Position numbers and translations under genes: made by a program. Under the pieces are notes generated by a model. It was not told where the DNA came from, made no database searches, and saw only the letters and a list, made by a program, of their open reading frames with translations. DNA of 64,000 bases, taken from contig JAETSN010000014.1 of assembly GCA_021769625.1 (NCBI GenBank), positions 1 to 64,000 of the forward strand, in the 5' to 3' direction. Within the stretch, counting starts at the first letter, position 1, and every line of letters begins with the position of its first letter. Source of the DNA: [Clostridium] symbiosum. GTDB lineage: Bacteria > Bacillota > Clostridia > Lachnospirales > Lachnospiraceae. Positions 8,075-16,478 of this stretch are shown in pieces.

Positions 8075-9364
8075 TCACACCGCCTCTATCGCCTGCTTCA
8101 GATCCGCGATGATATCATCCGCATTTTCGATCCCCACGGATAACCTGATCAGGTCGGGCGCAACGCCCGCTTCCACAAGCTGTTCATCCGTCATCTGCCG
8201 GTGGGTATGGCTGGCCGGATGCAGCATACAGGTTTTGGAATCCGCCACATGGGTTGCGATCACCGCCAGTTTCAGCTTATCCATCATCGCCCCCGCCGCG
8301 GCTCTGCCGCCTTTTAAGCCGAAAGCGATCACGCCGCAGGTGCCCTCCGGCATATACTTCTCTGCCAGATCATAATATTTGTTTCCCGCAAGCCCCGGAT
8401 AATTTACCCATGCCACTTTCTCATGGTTTTCCAGAAACTGTGCGACCTTCAGCGCATTGCTGCAATGCCGTTCCATACGGAGTGCCAGTGTCTCCAGTCC
8501 CAGATTCAATAAAAAGGCATTCATCGGTGCCTGGATGGAACCGAGATCCCTCATAAGCTGGGAGGTCGCTTTTGTGATATATGCGCCTTTTCCGAATTTT
8601 TCCGTATAAACAATTCCGTGATAGGACTCGTCCGGCGTGCAAAGCCCCGGATACCTGTCCGGATAGGCCGCCCAGTCAAAATTGCCGGAATCCACGATAC
8701 AGCCGCCCACCGCAGCGCCGTGTCCGTCCATATATTTTGTGGTGGAATGGGTCACGATATCCGCCCCCCACTGAAAAGGATTACAGTGGATCGGCGTCGC
8801 AAAAGTATTATCTACGATCAGCGGGCAATGATGCGCATGGGCCAGATCGGCAAATTTCTCAATATCCAATACGACCAGAGCCGGATTTGCGATGGTCTCG
8901 GCAAACACACATTTTGTATTTTCCTGAAAAGCCTTTTCCAGTTCTTCCTTCGGTGCATCGGGGTCCACCACCGTGCAGGAGATCCCCATCTTCTTCATCG
9001 TACAGGTCAGCAGATTGAACGTCCCCCCGTAGACCGTGGAGGACATGACCACATGATCCCCCGCCTCGCAGATATTGAATACCGCATAATATGTCGCCGC
9101 CTGTCCTGAACTGGTCAGCATAGCGGCGAAACCGCCCTCCAGCTCACAGATCTTCTGCGCCGCCATATCGTTGGTAGGATTCTGCAGCCGTGTATAAAAA
9201 TAGCCGGAATCCTCCAGATCAAAAAGCCTTCCCATCTGCTCGGAACTGTCATATTTAAAAGTTGTGCTCTGAATGATCGGCATCAGCCTCGGCTGCCCGT
9301 TGCCCGGTTTCCAGCCTGCCTGCACACAAATAGTATCTTTTTTATGTCCGCCCATATTGATCAA
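8075..9364 (-). CDS. metY: O-acetylhomoserine sulfhydrylase (PLP-dependent Cys/Met metabolism enzyme)
   Basis: 429 residues of the Cys/Met-metabolism PLP family. The PLP lysine sits in VTHSTTKYMDGHGAAVGG, and SSTVYGGTFNL plus VVDNTFATP form the cofactor pocket. Length and the large insertion after the Lys motif fit MetY-type O-acetylhomoserine (thiol)-lyase, which makes homocysteine directly from sulfide. The first codons overlap the end of the zinc-ribbon gene by 23 bp (10-14 bp with the ATG three codons in). No SAM riboswitch lies upstream, because it is downstream in an operon after yebC and the zinc-ribbon gene. Substrate preference within the family is inferred. Confidence 0.9.
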   Translation of the reverse strand: MINMGGHKKDTICVQAGWKPGNGQPRLMPIIQSTTFKYDSSEQMGRLFDLEDSGYFYTRLQNPTNDMAAQKICELEGGFAAMLTSSGQAATYYAVFNICEAGDHVVMSSTVYGGTFNLLTCTMKKMGISCTVVDPDAPKEELEKAFQENTKCVFAETIANPALVVLDIEKFADLAHAHHCPLIVDNTFATPIHCNPFQWGADIVTHSTTKYMDGHGAAVGGCIVDSGNFDWAAYPDRYPGLCTPDESYHGIVYTEKFGKGAYITKATSQLMRDLGSIQAPMNAFLLNLGLETLALRMERHCSNALKVAQFLENHEKVAWVNYPGLAGNKYYDLAEKYMPEGTCGVIAFGLKGGRAAAGAMMDKLKLAVIATHVADSKTCMLHPASHTHRQMTDEQLVEAGVAPDLIRLSVGIENADDIIADLKQAIEAV

Positions 9365-10325
9365 CCCGCTCTTTCCGTCCGGGGATATATTCCCTCCGAA
9401 GCTCTTCCATCATCGCGCAGTAAGTTTCCTTGCATGCCTCCTGCCTGCCCGCCTTAATATAGGCCACACAGGGCGCAAGATAATTGTTCCAGAGAAAGAT
9501 GTACTTTGCCTGCGCCTCCGCATCCTTCGCGATCCTTTTTACCAGTGTCGGCGCGATATCATAATATTCCTCGATCAGGGCAAGCCCTTCCTCCGTGGAA
9601 GAAAGATAGCCGTCACGGAACTCTTTGATCAGGCGAAGTTCCTCACAGTCTTCCCCTTTATTCAGATTCTGACAGACTGCCGTCGTCACATAGCAGAGTT
9701 TCCGCTTAAAGCCCTGCACAATGGAATCATAGTCGGAGGCAATGATATTGCTGTCCTTAAAACTGCCTCCCCATTCCTTGCAGATCACTTCCGCCAGCTC
9801 ATCCGCCCTGCTTCCCCGGATCTCCTTGATGGAGGGCAGCACATAGACAGCCATAAACATATTTTTGTCCATCTGTACGGTGAATTTTTCGTTCTTTTTC
9901 TTCACCTGCTCCAGGGCCGCTTCCTGTTCCCGGATAAAAGCGCCCGCTATCTGGTGATAGATGCCGTCCAGACTATCTTCCGGCGCATGATCCAGCACCA
10001 GCTTGATCGCAGTATAAAAAGCATAGTTTTCCTCCTTATACCGCTCAAACAGCTCATGATAAGAATCCTTCCGGAAGGCTTTCACCTTTGCGGCATACTC
10101 CCTGCACGCCGCCCCTGCGTGTTCCAGCACAAAGTTCAGATTCTCGTAACATTTACCGGCATCCGCAGTATCCGCCGCCTCTTCTTTCCCTTCGGCCTCA
10201 TAATTTACTCCAACCGAAGTCAGATCGATCCTCTCCCCGCAGAACATGCAGAGGATCGACTCCCTGCCTGCAGGAGCCTGCATCTCTTCACCACAGTGAG
10301 GGCACTTGATCAAAATGGTTTCCAT
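9342..10325 (-). CDS. zinc-ribbon protein of unknown function
   Basis: 327 residues. The N terminus has two CxxC pairs (KCPHCGEEM and LCMFCGERI, about residues 8-31) forming a zinc ribbon. The rest is predicted helical, with many charged residues and no membrane segment, for example EEYDIAPTLVKRIAKDAEAQAKYIFLWNNY split over two helices. It sits between yebC (19 bp upstream) and metY (overlap), so all three are probably co-transcribed. I do not recognise the family; the ribbon suggests binding to protein or nucleic acid, not a metabolic step. Confidence 0.75.
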   Translation of the reverse strand: METILIKCPHCGEEMQAPAGRESILCMFCGERIDLTSVGVNYEAEGKEEAADTADAGKCYENLNFVLEHAGAACREYAAKVKAFRKDSYHELFERYKEENYAFYTAIKLVLDHAPEDSLDGIYHQIAGAFIREQEAALEQVKKKNEKFTVQMDKNMFMAVYVLPSIKEIRGSRADELAEVICKEWGGSFKDSNIIASDYDSIVQGFKRKLCYVTTAVCQNLNKGEDCEELRLIKEFRDGYLSSTEEGLALIEEYYDIAPTLVKRIAKDAEAQAKYIFLWNNYLAPCVAYIKAGRQEACKETYCAMMEELRREYIPGRKERVDQYGRT

Positions 10326-10344
10326 TTTTTATCCTTTCTTTTGA

Positions 10345-11076
10345 TTATTCTTCGTTCCAGTTATGGTATACCGCCTGCACATCGTCGTCTTCCTCCAACA
10401 GATCCAGCGTCCTCTGCAGGTTTTTCAGCGCGGTCTCATCTGTCAGATCCACATAATTCTGGGGGATCATGGTCACTTCCGCGGAAACCATCGGGATCTT
10501 TGCCTCTTCCAGCGCCTGCCTGACCGTCTCACAGTCGTCCGGTGCGGTCAGGATCTCAAAGCTGTCATCCTCCTCATTAAAATCCTCCGCCCCCGCATCC
10601 AGAGCCAGCATCATCAACTCGTCCGCTTCCGTATCGCACTCTTCCTTATCGATGATGATCTGTCCCTTCTTATCAAACATATAAGACACACATCCCTGTG
10701 TACCTACGTTTCCCTGCCCTTTGGTAAAAGCGTTCCTGACATTGGCGGCAGTGCGGTTTTTATTATCTGTCAGCGCATCCACGATGATCGCGATACCGCT
10801 CGGCCCGTATCCTTCATAGGTCACATATTCATAGTTGACATTGCCGTCCTCACCGGCCGCTTTTTTGATGCCGCGCTCGATCGTATCATTGGGCATATTG
10901 TTCGCCTTCGCCTTTGCCACAACCTGTGCCAGCTTAAAATTGTTGGCGGGATCCGGTCCCCCCTCTTTTACGGCAACGGCAATCTCACGGCCGATGATCG
11001 TAAAGATCTTTCCCTTCGCCGCGTCATTTTTTTCCTTTTTGTGCTTAATATTCGCAAATTTTGAATGTCCTGACAT
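10345..11076 (-). CDS. yebC: YebC/PmpR family translation and regulatory protein
   Basis: 243 residues with the family opening [25 protein letters not shown], then [16 protein letters not shown] and [19 protein letters not shown], and the acidic C-terminal end. The family has been described both as a DNA-binding regulator and as a factor helping ribosomes at proline stretches; which applies here is not shown. Normal length. First gene of the probable yebC-zinc ribbon-metY operon. Confidence 0.95.
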   Translation of the reverse strand: MSGHSKFANIKHKKEKNDAAKGKIFTIIGREIAVAVKEGGPDPANNFKLAQVVAKAKANNMPNDTIERGIKKAAGEDGNVNYEYVTYEGYGPSGIAIIVDALTDNKNRTAANVRNAFTKGQGNVGTQGCVSYMFDKKGQIIIDKEECDTEADELMMLALDAGAEDFNEEDDSFEILTAPDDCETVRQALEEAKIPMVSAEVTMIPQNYVDLTDETALKNLQRTLDLLEEDDDVQAVYHNWNEE

Positions 11077-11120
11077 CTGTATTATCTCCTTTATTTATAT
11101 GTAATTCACTTCTTTCCTAT

Positions 11121-12017
11121 TTATTCGGCAGCCGGATCACTGCCTTCCTGTGGCTCCTGTTTTACAACAAGCACTTTCTCGATCCGCCGGTTCTTTACTT
11201 TCAGGATCTGAAACTTATAATCTCCTACCACAATAGAAAATTCTTCGTTTTCTTCCGGGATTTTGTCCATTTTGGAGATCAGAAAACCGTTCAGCGTATC
11301 GAATTCCTCTTCCTCGAAATCAATACCGAAACGATCTTCCAGTTCTTTCAGCTCCGACATTCCGTCTATCACATACTCGTCCTGCCCCTTTTTATGGATA
11401 TGGCTCTCTTCCTCGTCGTACTCGTCCAGAATATTGCCGACAATCTCTTCCAAAATATCCTCCATCGTCACAAGGCCGGCAGTCTGGCCGTACTCGTCGA
11501 TGACCATCGCCATCTGGACTTTTTTCTGCTGCATCTCCCGAAACAGCGTATCGATCTTTTTCTTTTCCGTCACGAAGACTGCTTTCCTGAGCAGATCCGG
11601 AATATCTCTCACCGCCATCTTCCGGTTAGCCGCGATCCGGTTCATCCGGAACGCATCCTTTAGAAATAAGATGCCGATAATGTGGTCAATGTTTTCCTCG
11701 TAAACAGGAAATCTGCTGTTTGTACCGTCCAGCATCTGATCCAGCGCTTCTTTTAAAGTGATACCCGCTTCCATTGCGCAGATCTGGGAGCGGTGCGTCA
11801 TGATATCCCCGGCCTCCTTATCATTTAAGGCAAAAATATTGGAGATCATCTCCGCCTCGTCATCTTCGATCGTCCCCTGCTCCTGCCCCTCGCTGACCAT
11901 GGTCAGAATATCTTCTTCCACTTCTTCCGGCTTTCCATGCCGTCTGCTCTCCAAACCCCTTTTTACGGATTTTACGATGGCCCCCAGCCTGGAAGTATCA
12001 GGGTTTCCATCTGTCAT
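11121..12017 (-). CDS. CBS-domain protein, HlyC/CorC type without membrane domain
   Basis: 298 residues: about 55 leading residues, a CBS pair (IMTHRSQICAMEAG...SRFPVYEENIDHIIGILFLKD and KKVQMAMVIDEYGQTAGLVTMEDILEEIVGNI), and a C-terminal CorC/HlyC domain (FDTLNGFLISKMDKIP). The DUF21 membrane part found in full-length HlyC/CorC transporters is missing, as in short CorC-like proteins linked to Mg2+/Co2+ handling. CBS pairs bind adenosyl nucleotides. The start ATG has an aaggagatgag site. It has its own promoter (12055-12083). Confidence 0.88.
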   Translation of the reverse strand: MTDGNPDTSRLGAIVKSVKRGLESRRHGKPEEVEEDILTMVSEGQEQGTIEDDEAEMISNIFALNDKEAGDIMTHRSQICAMEAGITLKEALDQMLDGTNSRFPVYEENIDHIIGILFLKDAFRMNRIAANRKMAVRDIPDLLRKAVFVTEKKKIDTLFREMQQKKVQMAMVIDEYGQTAGLVTMEDILEEIVGNILDEYDEEESHIHKKGQDEYVIDGMSELKELEDRFGIDFEEEEFDTLNGFLISKMDKIPEENEEFSIVVGDYKFQILKVKNRRIEKVLVVKQEPQEGSDPAAE

Positions 12018-12054
12018 TTTCTCATCTCCTTAATCTTCTATGATATACTGATAT

Positions 12055-12083
12055 ATATTAACACTGTACCTGATACAGTACAA
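12055..12083 (-). promoter_or_regulatory. promoter of the CBS-domain gene with internal palindrome
   Basis: Minus strand: -35 TTGTAC (12078-12083), 17-bp spacer, -10 TAATAT (12055-12060). The spacer holds an inverted repeat actgta (12063-12068)/tacagt (12074-12079) that could be an operator; no regulator is suggested by the sequence. Confidence 0.55.
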
Positions 12084-12130
12084 TATCGCCAGTCATTATA
12101 CCATTTATCCCCAATACAGTCAAGAAAAAA

Positions 12131-12167
12131 GCCCCGGACCGACAAAACACAAAAGAAGGTCCGGGGC
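12131..12167 (-). terminator. intrinsic terminator of the sugar operon
   Basis: Perfect 10-bp GC-rich arms gccccggacc (12131-12140) and ggtccggggc (12158-12167). On the minus strand the stem is followed by TTTTTTC, directly behind the last operon gene (stop at 12175). Strong rho-independent terminator that closes the 11-gene unit. Confidence 0.92.
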
Positions 12168-12174
12168 TTAAATA

Positions 12175-13239
12175 CTACAAGTTCAGATGCTGCCGCAATA
12201 CGCTATTTTCATACACGATGATCCCTTTTTTGGCGATCTTTTTCTCTTCCAGCTTTGCAAAAGCTTCCAGAATATCATCGAAAGAAAAATAGTCGGAAAT
12301 ATAATCTTTCAAGTCAATAATACCTGACCTGATCCAGGAGAGGATCTGCGCGTTCGCTTCCCCTTCCTCCGCCTTGCTCGGGAACTGCTGGAACTGCAGC
12401 TGCCAGTTGTACGGCGCCTTCGCCCAGTCGATATCAAAATGACATTCCGGCGCGATCCCGTAACAGCAGATCTTCCCCTGATCGCAGATCAGTTCCATCG
12501 CCTGATTGATCAGGCCCAGGATGCCCACCGCATCCAGCACAAATTCCACGCCCTCCGGGCAGATTTTCCGGACTTCCTCCTTCGGGTCACAGCATCTGCT
12601 GTCAAAGGCATAGTCGGCTCCTTTGTCCAGAGCCTCCTTCACTTTCTCCTCCACCACATCAAAGGCAATGATCGGATGTACGCCCAGAATACTCATAAAG
12701 CGGATAAAGGTGAGCCCCACGGGACCGCAGCCGAACACGGCCACGCTCCTGTTCTCTTGTATGCCGAAACGTTTGATGGAACTGAGTACCTCCCGCAGGG
12801 TGACGATCATCGCCGCATCCACCGGGTCGATGTCTTTCGGTACGATGGTCTGTGCACAGGCGCATTCCGGTATATCATGCCCCTGTGCACACCTGTCATT
12901 GACCACGGCATATTCGCTGTATGCGCCCCAGGCCGAACCCAGTTTCCCGTAGAGCGCCTCATCCGCGTCCACAAAGGGGAGCAGCACCACATCCCCGACC
13001 TGATAGCCGGTGACATCCTTTCCGACTTCCACCACCCGGCCTACACCTTCATGTCCCAGCATCAGCGGGTATTCGGAAAGTTCCACGCCCTTGAATTTCC
13101 GATGGATCAGCTTTGCATCCGTCCCGTTGCATATTCCGCAGCTTATCATTTTCACGAGCGCCTGATGATCCCCGCAGCGGGGCTTCGGTATCTCTCTTAC
13201 GGACAGTGCGCCGTTTTCATCCACGATCAATGTTTTCAT
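12175..13239 (-). CDS. zinc-type medium-chain alcohol/polyol dehydrogenase
   Basis: 354 residues of the MDR superfamily. The catalytic zinc region is seen in SCGICNGTDAKLI and LMLGHEGVGRVVEVG, and the NAD(P)-binding fold in VAVFGCGPVGLTFIRF. Of the structural-zinc cysteines only a loose cluster (ECACAQ) is visible. Such enzymes oxidise sugar alcohols or reduce aldehydes. Last gene of the rhamnosidase operon; its ATG overlaps the kinase stop (ATGA). In this setting it could reduce an aldehyde released by the aldolase or oxidise a polyol; the substrate is unknown. Confidence 0.88.
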   Translation of the reverse strand: MKTLIVDENGALSVREIPKPRCGDHQALVKMISCGICNGTDAKLIHRKFKGVELSEYPLMLGHEGVGRVVEVGKDVTGYQVGDVVLLPFVDADEALYGKLGSAWGAYSEYAVVNDRCAQGHDIPECACAQTIVPKDIDPVDAAMIVTLREVLSSIKRFGIQENRSVAVFGCGPVGLTFIRFMSILGVHPIIAFDVVEEKVKEALDKGADYAFDSRCCDPKEEVRKICPEGVEFVLDAVGILGLINQAMELICDQGKICCYGIAPECHFDIDWAKAPYNWQLQFQQFPSKAEEGEANAQILSWIRSGIIDLKDYISDYFSFDDILEAFAKLEEKKIAKKGIIVYENSVLRQHLNL

Positions 13240-14774
13240 TTCTGTTCATTCTCCTTTCCCTCCGCATAGACCGGCAAAAGCGCCTCGTAGACCGCATTGA
13301 ATTCCTCCCGCCTGCCGCAGTAAAATCGATGACTGACCCGGTCAAAATCTATCTTTTCCTTTCCCATCAGGAAACCATCCACAGCGGAGAAATCTTTCAG
13401 CAAACCGCTTCCCACGCCTGCGATCACCGCCGCCCCGATGGAATTCGCCTCTTCCGTGTAACCCGGTACGCTGACGCTGACGCCGAAGATATCCGCTATG
13501 CTCCTTTGCCAGATCCCGCTCCTCGCCACGCCGCCGATCAGCGTCAGTTCTTCTATCGCAGTGCCCTCCCGCAGGATGGAAAAACATTCCGCCAGATTCA
13601 TCACGATCCCTTCCATCACGCTGCGGAGCATATCCTGCCTTGTGGTCTTTGCCGTGATCCCGTAAAATACGCCTCTGGCATCCTCATTCCACTTCGGCGC
13701 CCGCTCGCCCATCAGATAGGGCAAAAACAGCACGCCGCCCGCTCCGGGCGCGCTCTCCGCGATCGCCCGGTTCATCCGTTCATAGGCCGAGCCGCCCTCT
13801 TCCTTCGCCCGCCTTGTCTCATCCACACAGATCGTATTTTTCAGCCAGCTGTAGGACCCTCCCGCATACTGCATCGTCCCGTTGGGGGAATAAAGCCCCG
13901 GCACGGCATGGGCCCAGCACACGATCCTTTTTTCTCTGTCGAAAACCGGTTTTTCCGAGGTGGACGCCACCCAGGCGGAAGTGCCCATACAGCAGTAGGC
14001 CTTCCCCGGCGCCACACAGCCCGCCCCCACATTGGCGGCCACTCCGTCACCGGCTCCCATGATCACTTTTGTCCCGGTGGAGAGCCCTGTCTCCTTCGCC
14101 GCCTTTTCCGTTACATTTCCCACATAAAAAGTCGATTCCACGATCTCGGGCAGCTTATCCGGATCCACCCCGGAGGCTGTGACGATCTCCTCCGACCAGC
14201 TGCGTTTTGCCAGATCCAGACAGTCCATACTGTTGGCATCAGAACAATCCGTATAAAATTTCCCGGTCAGTCTGTAGACCATATAATCCTTGGCGTTTAA
14301 AAACCTGTAAGTCTGTTCATAGATCTCCGGCCTGTTTTCCCTGATCCACATCGCTTTCTGAATACCGTAGGAAGCGGTATTCCTGTGCCCCGTGATGCTG
14401 TAGAACCTGTCGTCGTCAATCTTTTCCCGCAGTTTATCCGATTCTTTCTGCGCCCGCATGTCCGCCCAGATGATCGCCTTTGTCAGCGGATTTCCGTCTC
14501 TGTCCACGGGCAGCGCGCCCATCATCTGGCCGCTGAAACTTACCGCTTTTACCTCCTCCGCTCCGATTCCATACTGCGAGAGCAGTTTTTTTGTGGAGGA
14601 GCAGACAGCCTGCCACCAGTCCTCAGGGTCCTGCTCCGCCCACAGGGGCCGCTCATAAAACACGCCGTACGCCGTCTGCATACTGCCGATCAGCCTGCCG
14701 CCTGCCGAAAACAGCACTGCCTTATTGCCCGAAGTACCCAGATCATGGGCAAGAATGTAATCCCCCATACGCAT
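13236..14774 (-). CDS. FGGY family carbohydrate kinase, xylulokinase-like
   Basis: 512 residues. The two actin-like halves carry LAHDLGTSGNKAVLF (phosphate 1), SFSGQMMGALPVD (sugar contact), MGAGDGVAANVGAG (catalytic Asp region) and LIGGVARSGIWQRSIADIFG (adenosine). It is closest in feel to xylulokinases, but FGGY enzymes act on xylulose, ribulose, rhamnulose, fuculose, erythritol and others, so the substrate is open. It lies between the SMP-30-like gene (8 bp) and the dehydrogenase (4-bp overlap). In the proposed pathway it would phosphorylate the sugar before aldol cleavage. Confidence 0.88.
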   Translation of the reverse strand: MRMGDYILAHDLGTSGNKAVLFSAGGRLIGSMQTAYGVFYERPLWAEQDPEDWWQAVCSSTKKLLSQYGIGAEEVKAVSFSGQMMGALPVDRDGNPLTKAIIWADMRAQKESDKLREKIDDDRFYSITGHRNTASYGIQKAMWIRENRPEIYEQTYRFLNAKDYMVYRLTGKFYTDCSDANSMDCLDLAKRSWSEEIVTASGVDPDKLPEIVESTFYVGNVTEKAAKETGLSTGTKVIMGAGDGVAANVGAGCVAPGKAYCCMGTSAWVASTSEKPVFDREKRIVCWAHAVPGLYSPNGTMQYAGGSYSWLKNTICVDETRRAKEEGGSAYERMNRAIAESAPGAGGVLFLPYLMGERAPKWNEDARGVFYGITAKTTRQDMLRSVMEGIVMNLAECFSILREGTAIEELTLIGGVARSGIWQRSIADIFGVSVSVPGYTEEANSIGAAVIAGVGSGLLKDFSAVDGFLMGKEKIDFDRVSHRFYCGRREEFNAVYEALLPVYAEGKENEQK

Positions 14775-14782
14775 CCCCCCGT

Positions 14783-15781
14783 TTACAACTCCAGATCCAG
14801 CTCCGCCATTGTGGCGGGCATCTCATGCGCCGTGTTCACCTTTGTCTCATCGGTCACCAGATCAAAGCAGGAAACCACGATCCTCCCGTCCCAGATAATA
14901 GGCTCCCCTGGCTGGTCCAGCTCCCCGTGAAAGCCGTCGCTATCCGGCGACTGGGCCACCCGCCTTGTGATGCGGTCTTTATCCACCATCACGATGGCGT
15001 TATTGTTGAAATCCGCAATATAAAGGTTGCCAGTCTCCTCATCCATGATCATACCGTCCGTGGAAACCAGCTCCCCGGGATCCTTCGCATAGACTTCCTC
15101 TTCCAGGATATCCCCCTTCTCGTCCAGACGGAATCTCCAGACTTCCCCGTCCCCGAAATTACCCACATACAGGTTTCCTTTGCTGTCGATCTCTATACCG
15201 TCCGCACCGTACTGGCATTTCGGATTGTGGGTGATGAAGGTTGTAAAAATATGCGGATCTTCCAGCGTATTTGTGATCCGGATATCCTTCGCGTCCAACG
15301 GGAATCTGTAGACACAGCTCACCAGTTTCCCTGACTTATCCTGCACTTTTTCCATGCAGCTCTGGGTCACATACATATAATCCTTATAGATGCGGACACC
15401 GTTGGGATGCTCCATGTCATAAGCCACGGTATACCAGTCTTTCACGTTTCTCTCCTCGTCGAAGATCACCTTCAGCATCCTGCCCCTGCCGACAAGAGAC
15501 GCGTCTCCCGACCATCCCTGATTGTCACAGATATACATATTATATTCCTTATCGAAGGCAATCCCCATATTTCTGGCGATCCCTGTTTCCGGGTGAACCG
15601 GAACGTCAAACCACTTGCTGATCTTTTTGTCCTTCGTGATCCTGATCACACATCCCGACATCTCATCCTGCGCAAAATTAGGGCAGGACAGGATGAGATC
15701 CCCGTTTTTATCGATTTCCATACCATCCGGCGTACAAACGTAACTCTCCGGAAGAAGTGTAAACAATCTGGAAGTCTGCAT
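14783..15781 (-). CDS. SMP-30/gluconolactonase-like beta-propeller protein
   Basis: 332 residues from ATG 15781, chosen because aaaggagaa lies just upstream; the 11 residues before it are unlikely to be translated. Repeated blades such as PDGMEIDKNGDLILS, GADGIEIDSKGNLYVGNFGDGEVWRF and TDGMIMDEETGNLYIADFNNNAIVM mark a six-bladed SMP-30/SGL propeller. No signal peptide, so it acts in the cytosol. Relatives hydrolyse sugar lactones. Only 1 bp separates it from the aldolase stop. A lactonase would imply that one of the operon dehydrogenases oxidises a sugar at C1. Confidence 0.82.
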   Translation of the reverse strand: MQTSRLFTLLPESYVCTPDGMEIDKNGDLILSCPNFAQDEMSGCVIRITKDKKISKWFDVPVHPETGIARNMGIAFDKEYNMYICDNQGWSGDASLVGRGRMLKVIFDEERNVKDWYTVAYDMEHPNGVRIYKDYMYVTQSCMEKVQDKSGKLVSCVYRFPLDAKDIRITNTLEDPHIFTTFITHNPKCQYGADGIEIDSKGNLYVGNFGDGEVWRFRLDEKGDILEEEVYAKDPGELVSTDGMIMDEETGNLYIADFNNNAIVMVDKDRITRRVAQSPDSDGFHGELDQPGEPIIWDGRIVVSCFDLVTDETKVNTAHEMPATMAELDLEL

Positions 15782-15782
15782 A

Positions 15783-16478
15783 CTATTCTCCTTTCGCTCT
15801 CTCAAATTCCTCACAGATCTTGATACTGCTGCTGGTCCCGATCCTCTCGGCCCCTGCCTCCAGCATTTTTCTGCATGTTTCCCAGTCCCGGATACCGCCG
15901 GCGGCCTTTACCTTCACATCGTCCCCCGCGTTCTTTTTCATCAGCCGCACATCCTCCGGGTCTGCGCCGGAAGTACCGAATCCCGTGCTCGTCTTAATAA
16001 AATCAGGTTTTACCTCCCCCGCGATCCTTGCCGCCCTCGCGATCTCCTCCTTTGTCAGATAACAGTTCTCAAAGATCACTTTGCTCAGCACATGATGTTC
16101 ACGGCAGATCTTTACGATGGCTTCCATCTCCTCCCTGATGTAGTCATCATGTCCCATCTTCAGTTCTCCGATGTTGATCACATAATCGATCTCATCCGCC
16201 CCGTCTTCGATGGCCTTTTTCGTCTCAAACACCTTGGTGTCCAGCTCTGTCTGCCCCAGAGGAAACGAGATCGCCGCCCCCACATGGACTCCGGTGTCTT
16301 TCAAAAACTTCTTGCAGGTCCGCACCTGGGAGGAATTGACCGCCACCATGGCAAACTTATTCTCGGCCGCCTCCCCGCATAATCTCTCAAAGTCCTCCTC
16401 CACCGCATAAGCTTTTAACAGCGTATGATCCATCATACCTGCCAGCTCTTCCTTCGTCAGTTTTTCCACATCCGTCAT
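15783..16478 (-). CDS. DeoC-family class I aldolase (deoxyribose-phosphate aldolase-like)
   Basis: 231 residues from ATG 16478, which has an aaaggaggagg site. Catalytic features of DERA are present: DEIDYVINIG (proton-relay Asp), DFIKTSTGF (Schiff-base Lys) and VKAAGGIR (second Lys). Two segments differ from textbook DERA: the CVNP motif reads AVNSS, and the phosphate loop reads GTSSS instead of GTSSG. DERA cleaves 2-deoxyribose-5-phosphate to acetaldehyde and glyceraldehyde-3-phosphate; the changes may signal a related substrate. No nucleoside-salvage genes (deoA, deoD, cdd) are nearby, which favours a sugar-catabolic role. Its start overlaps the upstream stop. Confidence 0.88.
   Translation of the reverse strand: MTDVEKLTKEELAGMMDHTLLKAYAVEEDFERLCGEAAENKFAMVAVNSSQVRTCKKFLKDTGVHVGAAISFPLGQTELDTKVFETKKAIEDGADEIDYVINIGELKMGHDDYIREEMEAIVKICREHHVLSKVIFENCYLTKEEIARAARIAGEVKPDFIKTSTGFGTSGADPEDVRLMKKNAGDDVKVKAAGGIRDWETCRKMLEAGAERIGTSSSIKICEEFERAKGE

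Noticed and set aside
9365-11120. SAM riboswitch for metY
   Set aside because: metY is internal to an operon and no SAM-I-like leader was recognisable before yebC.
15782-15814. Longer start of the SMP-30-like protein overlapping the aldolase
   Set aside because: A strong ribosome site sits immediately before ATG 15781.
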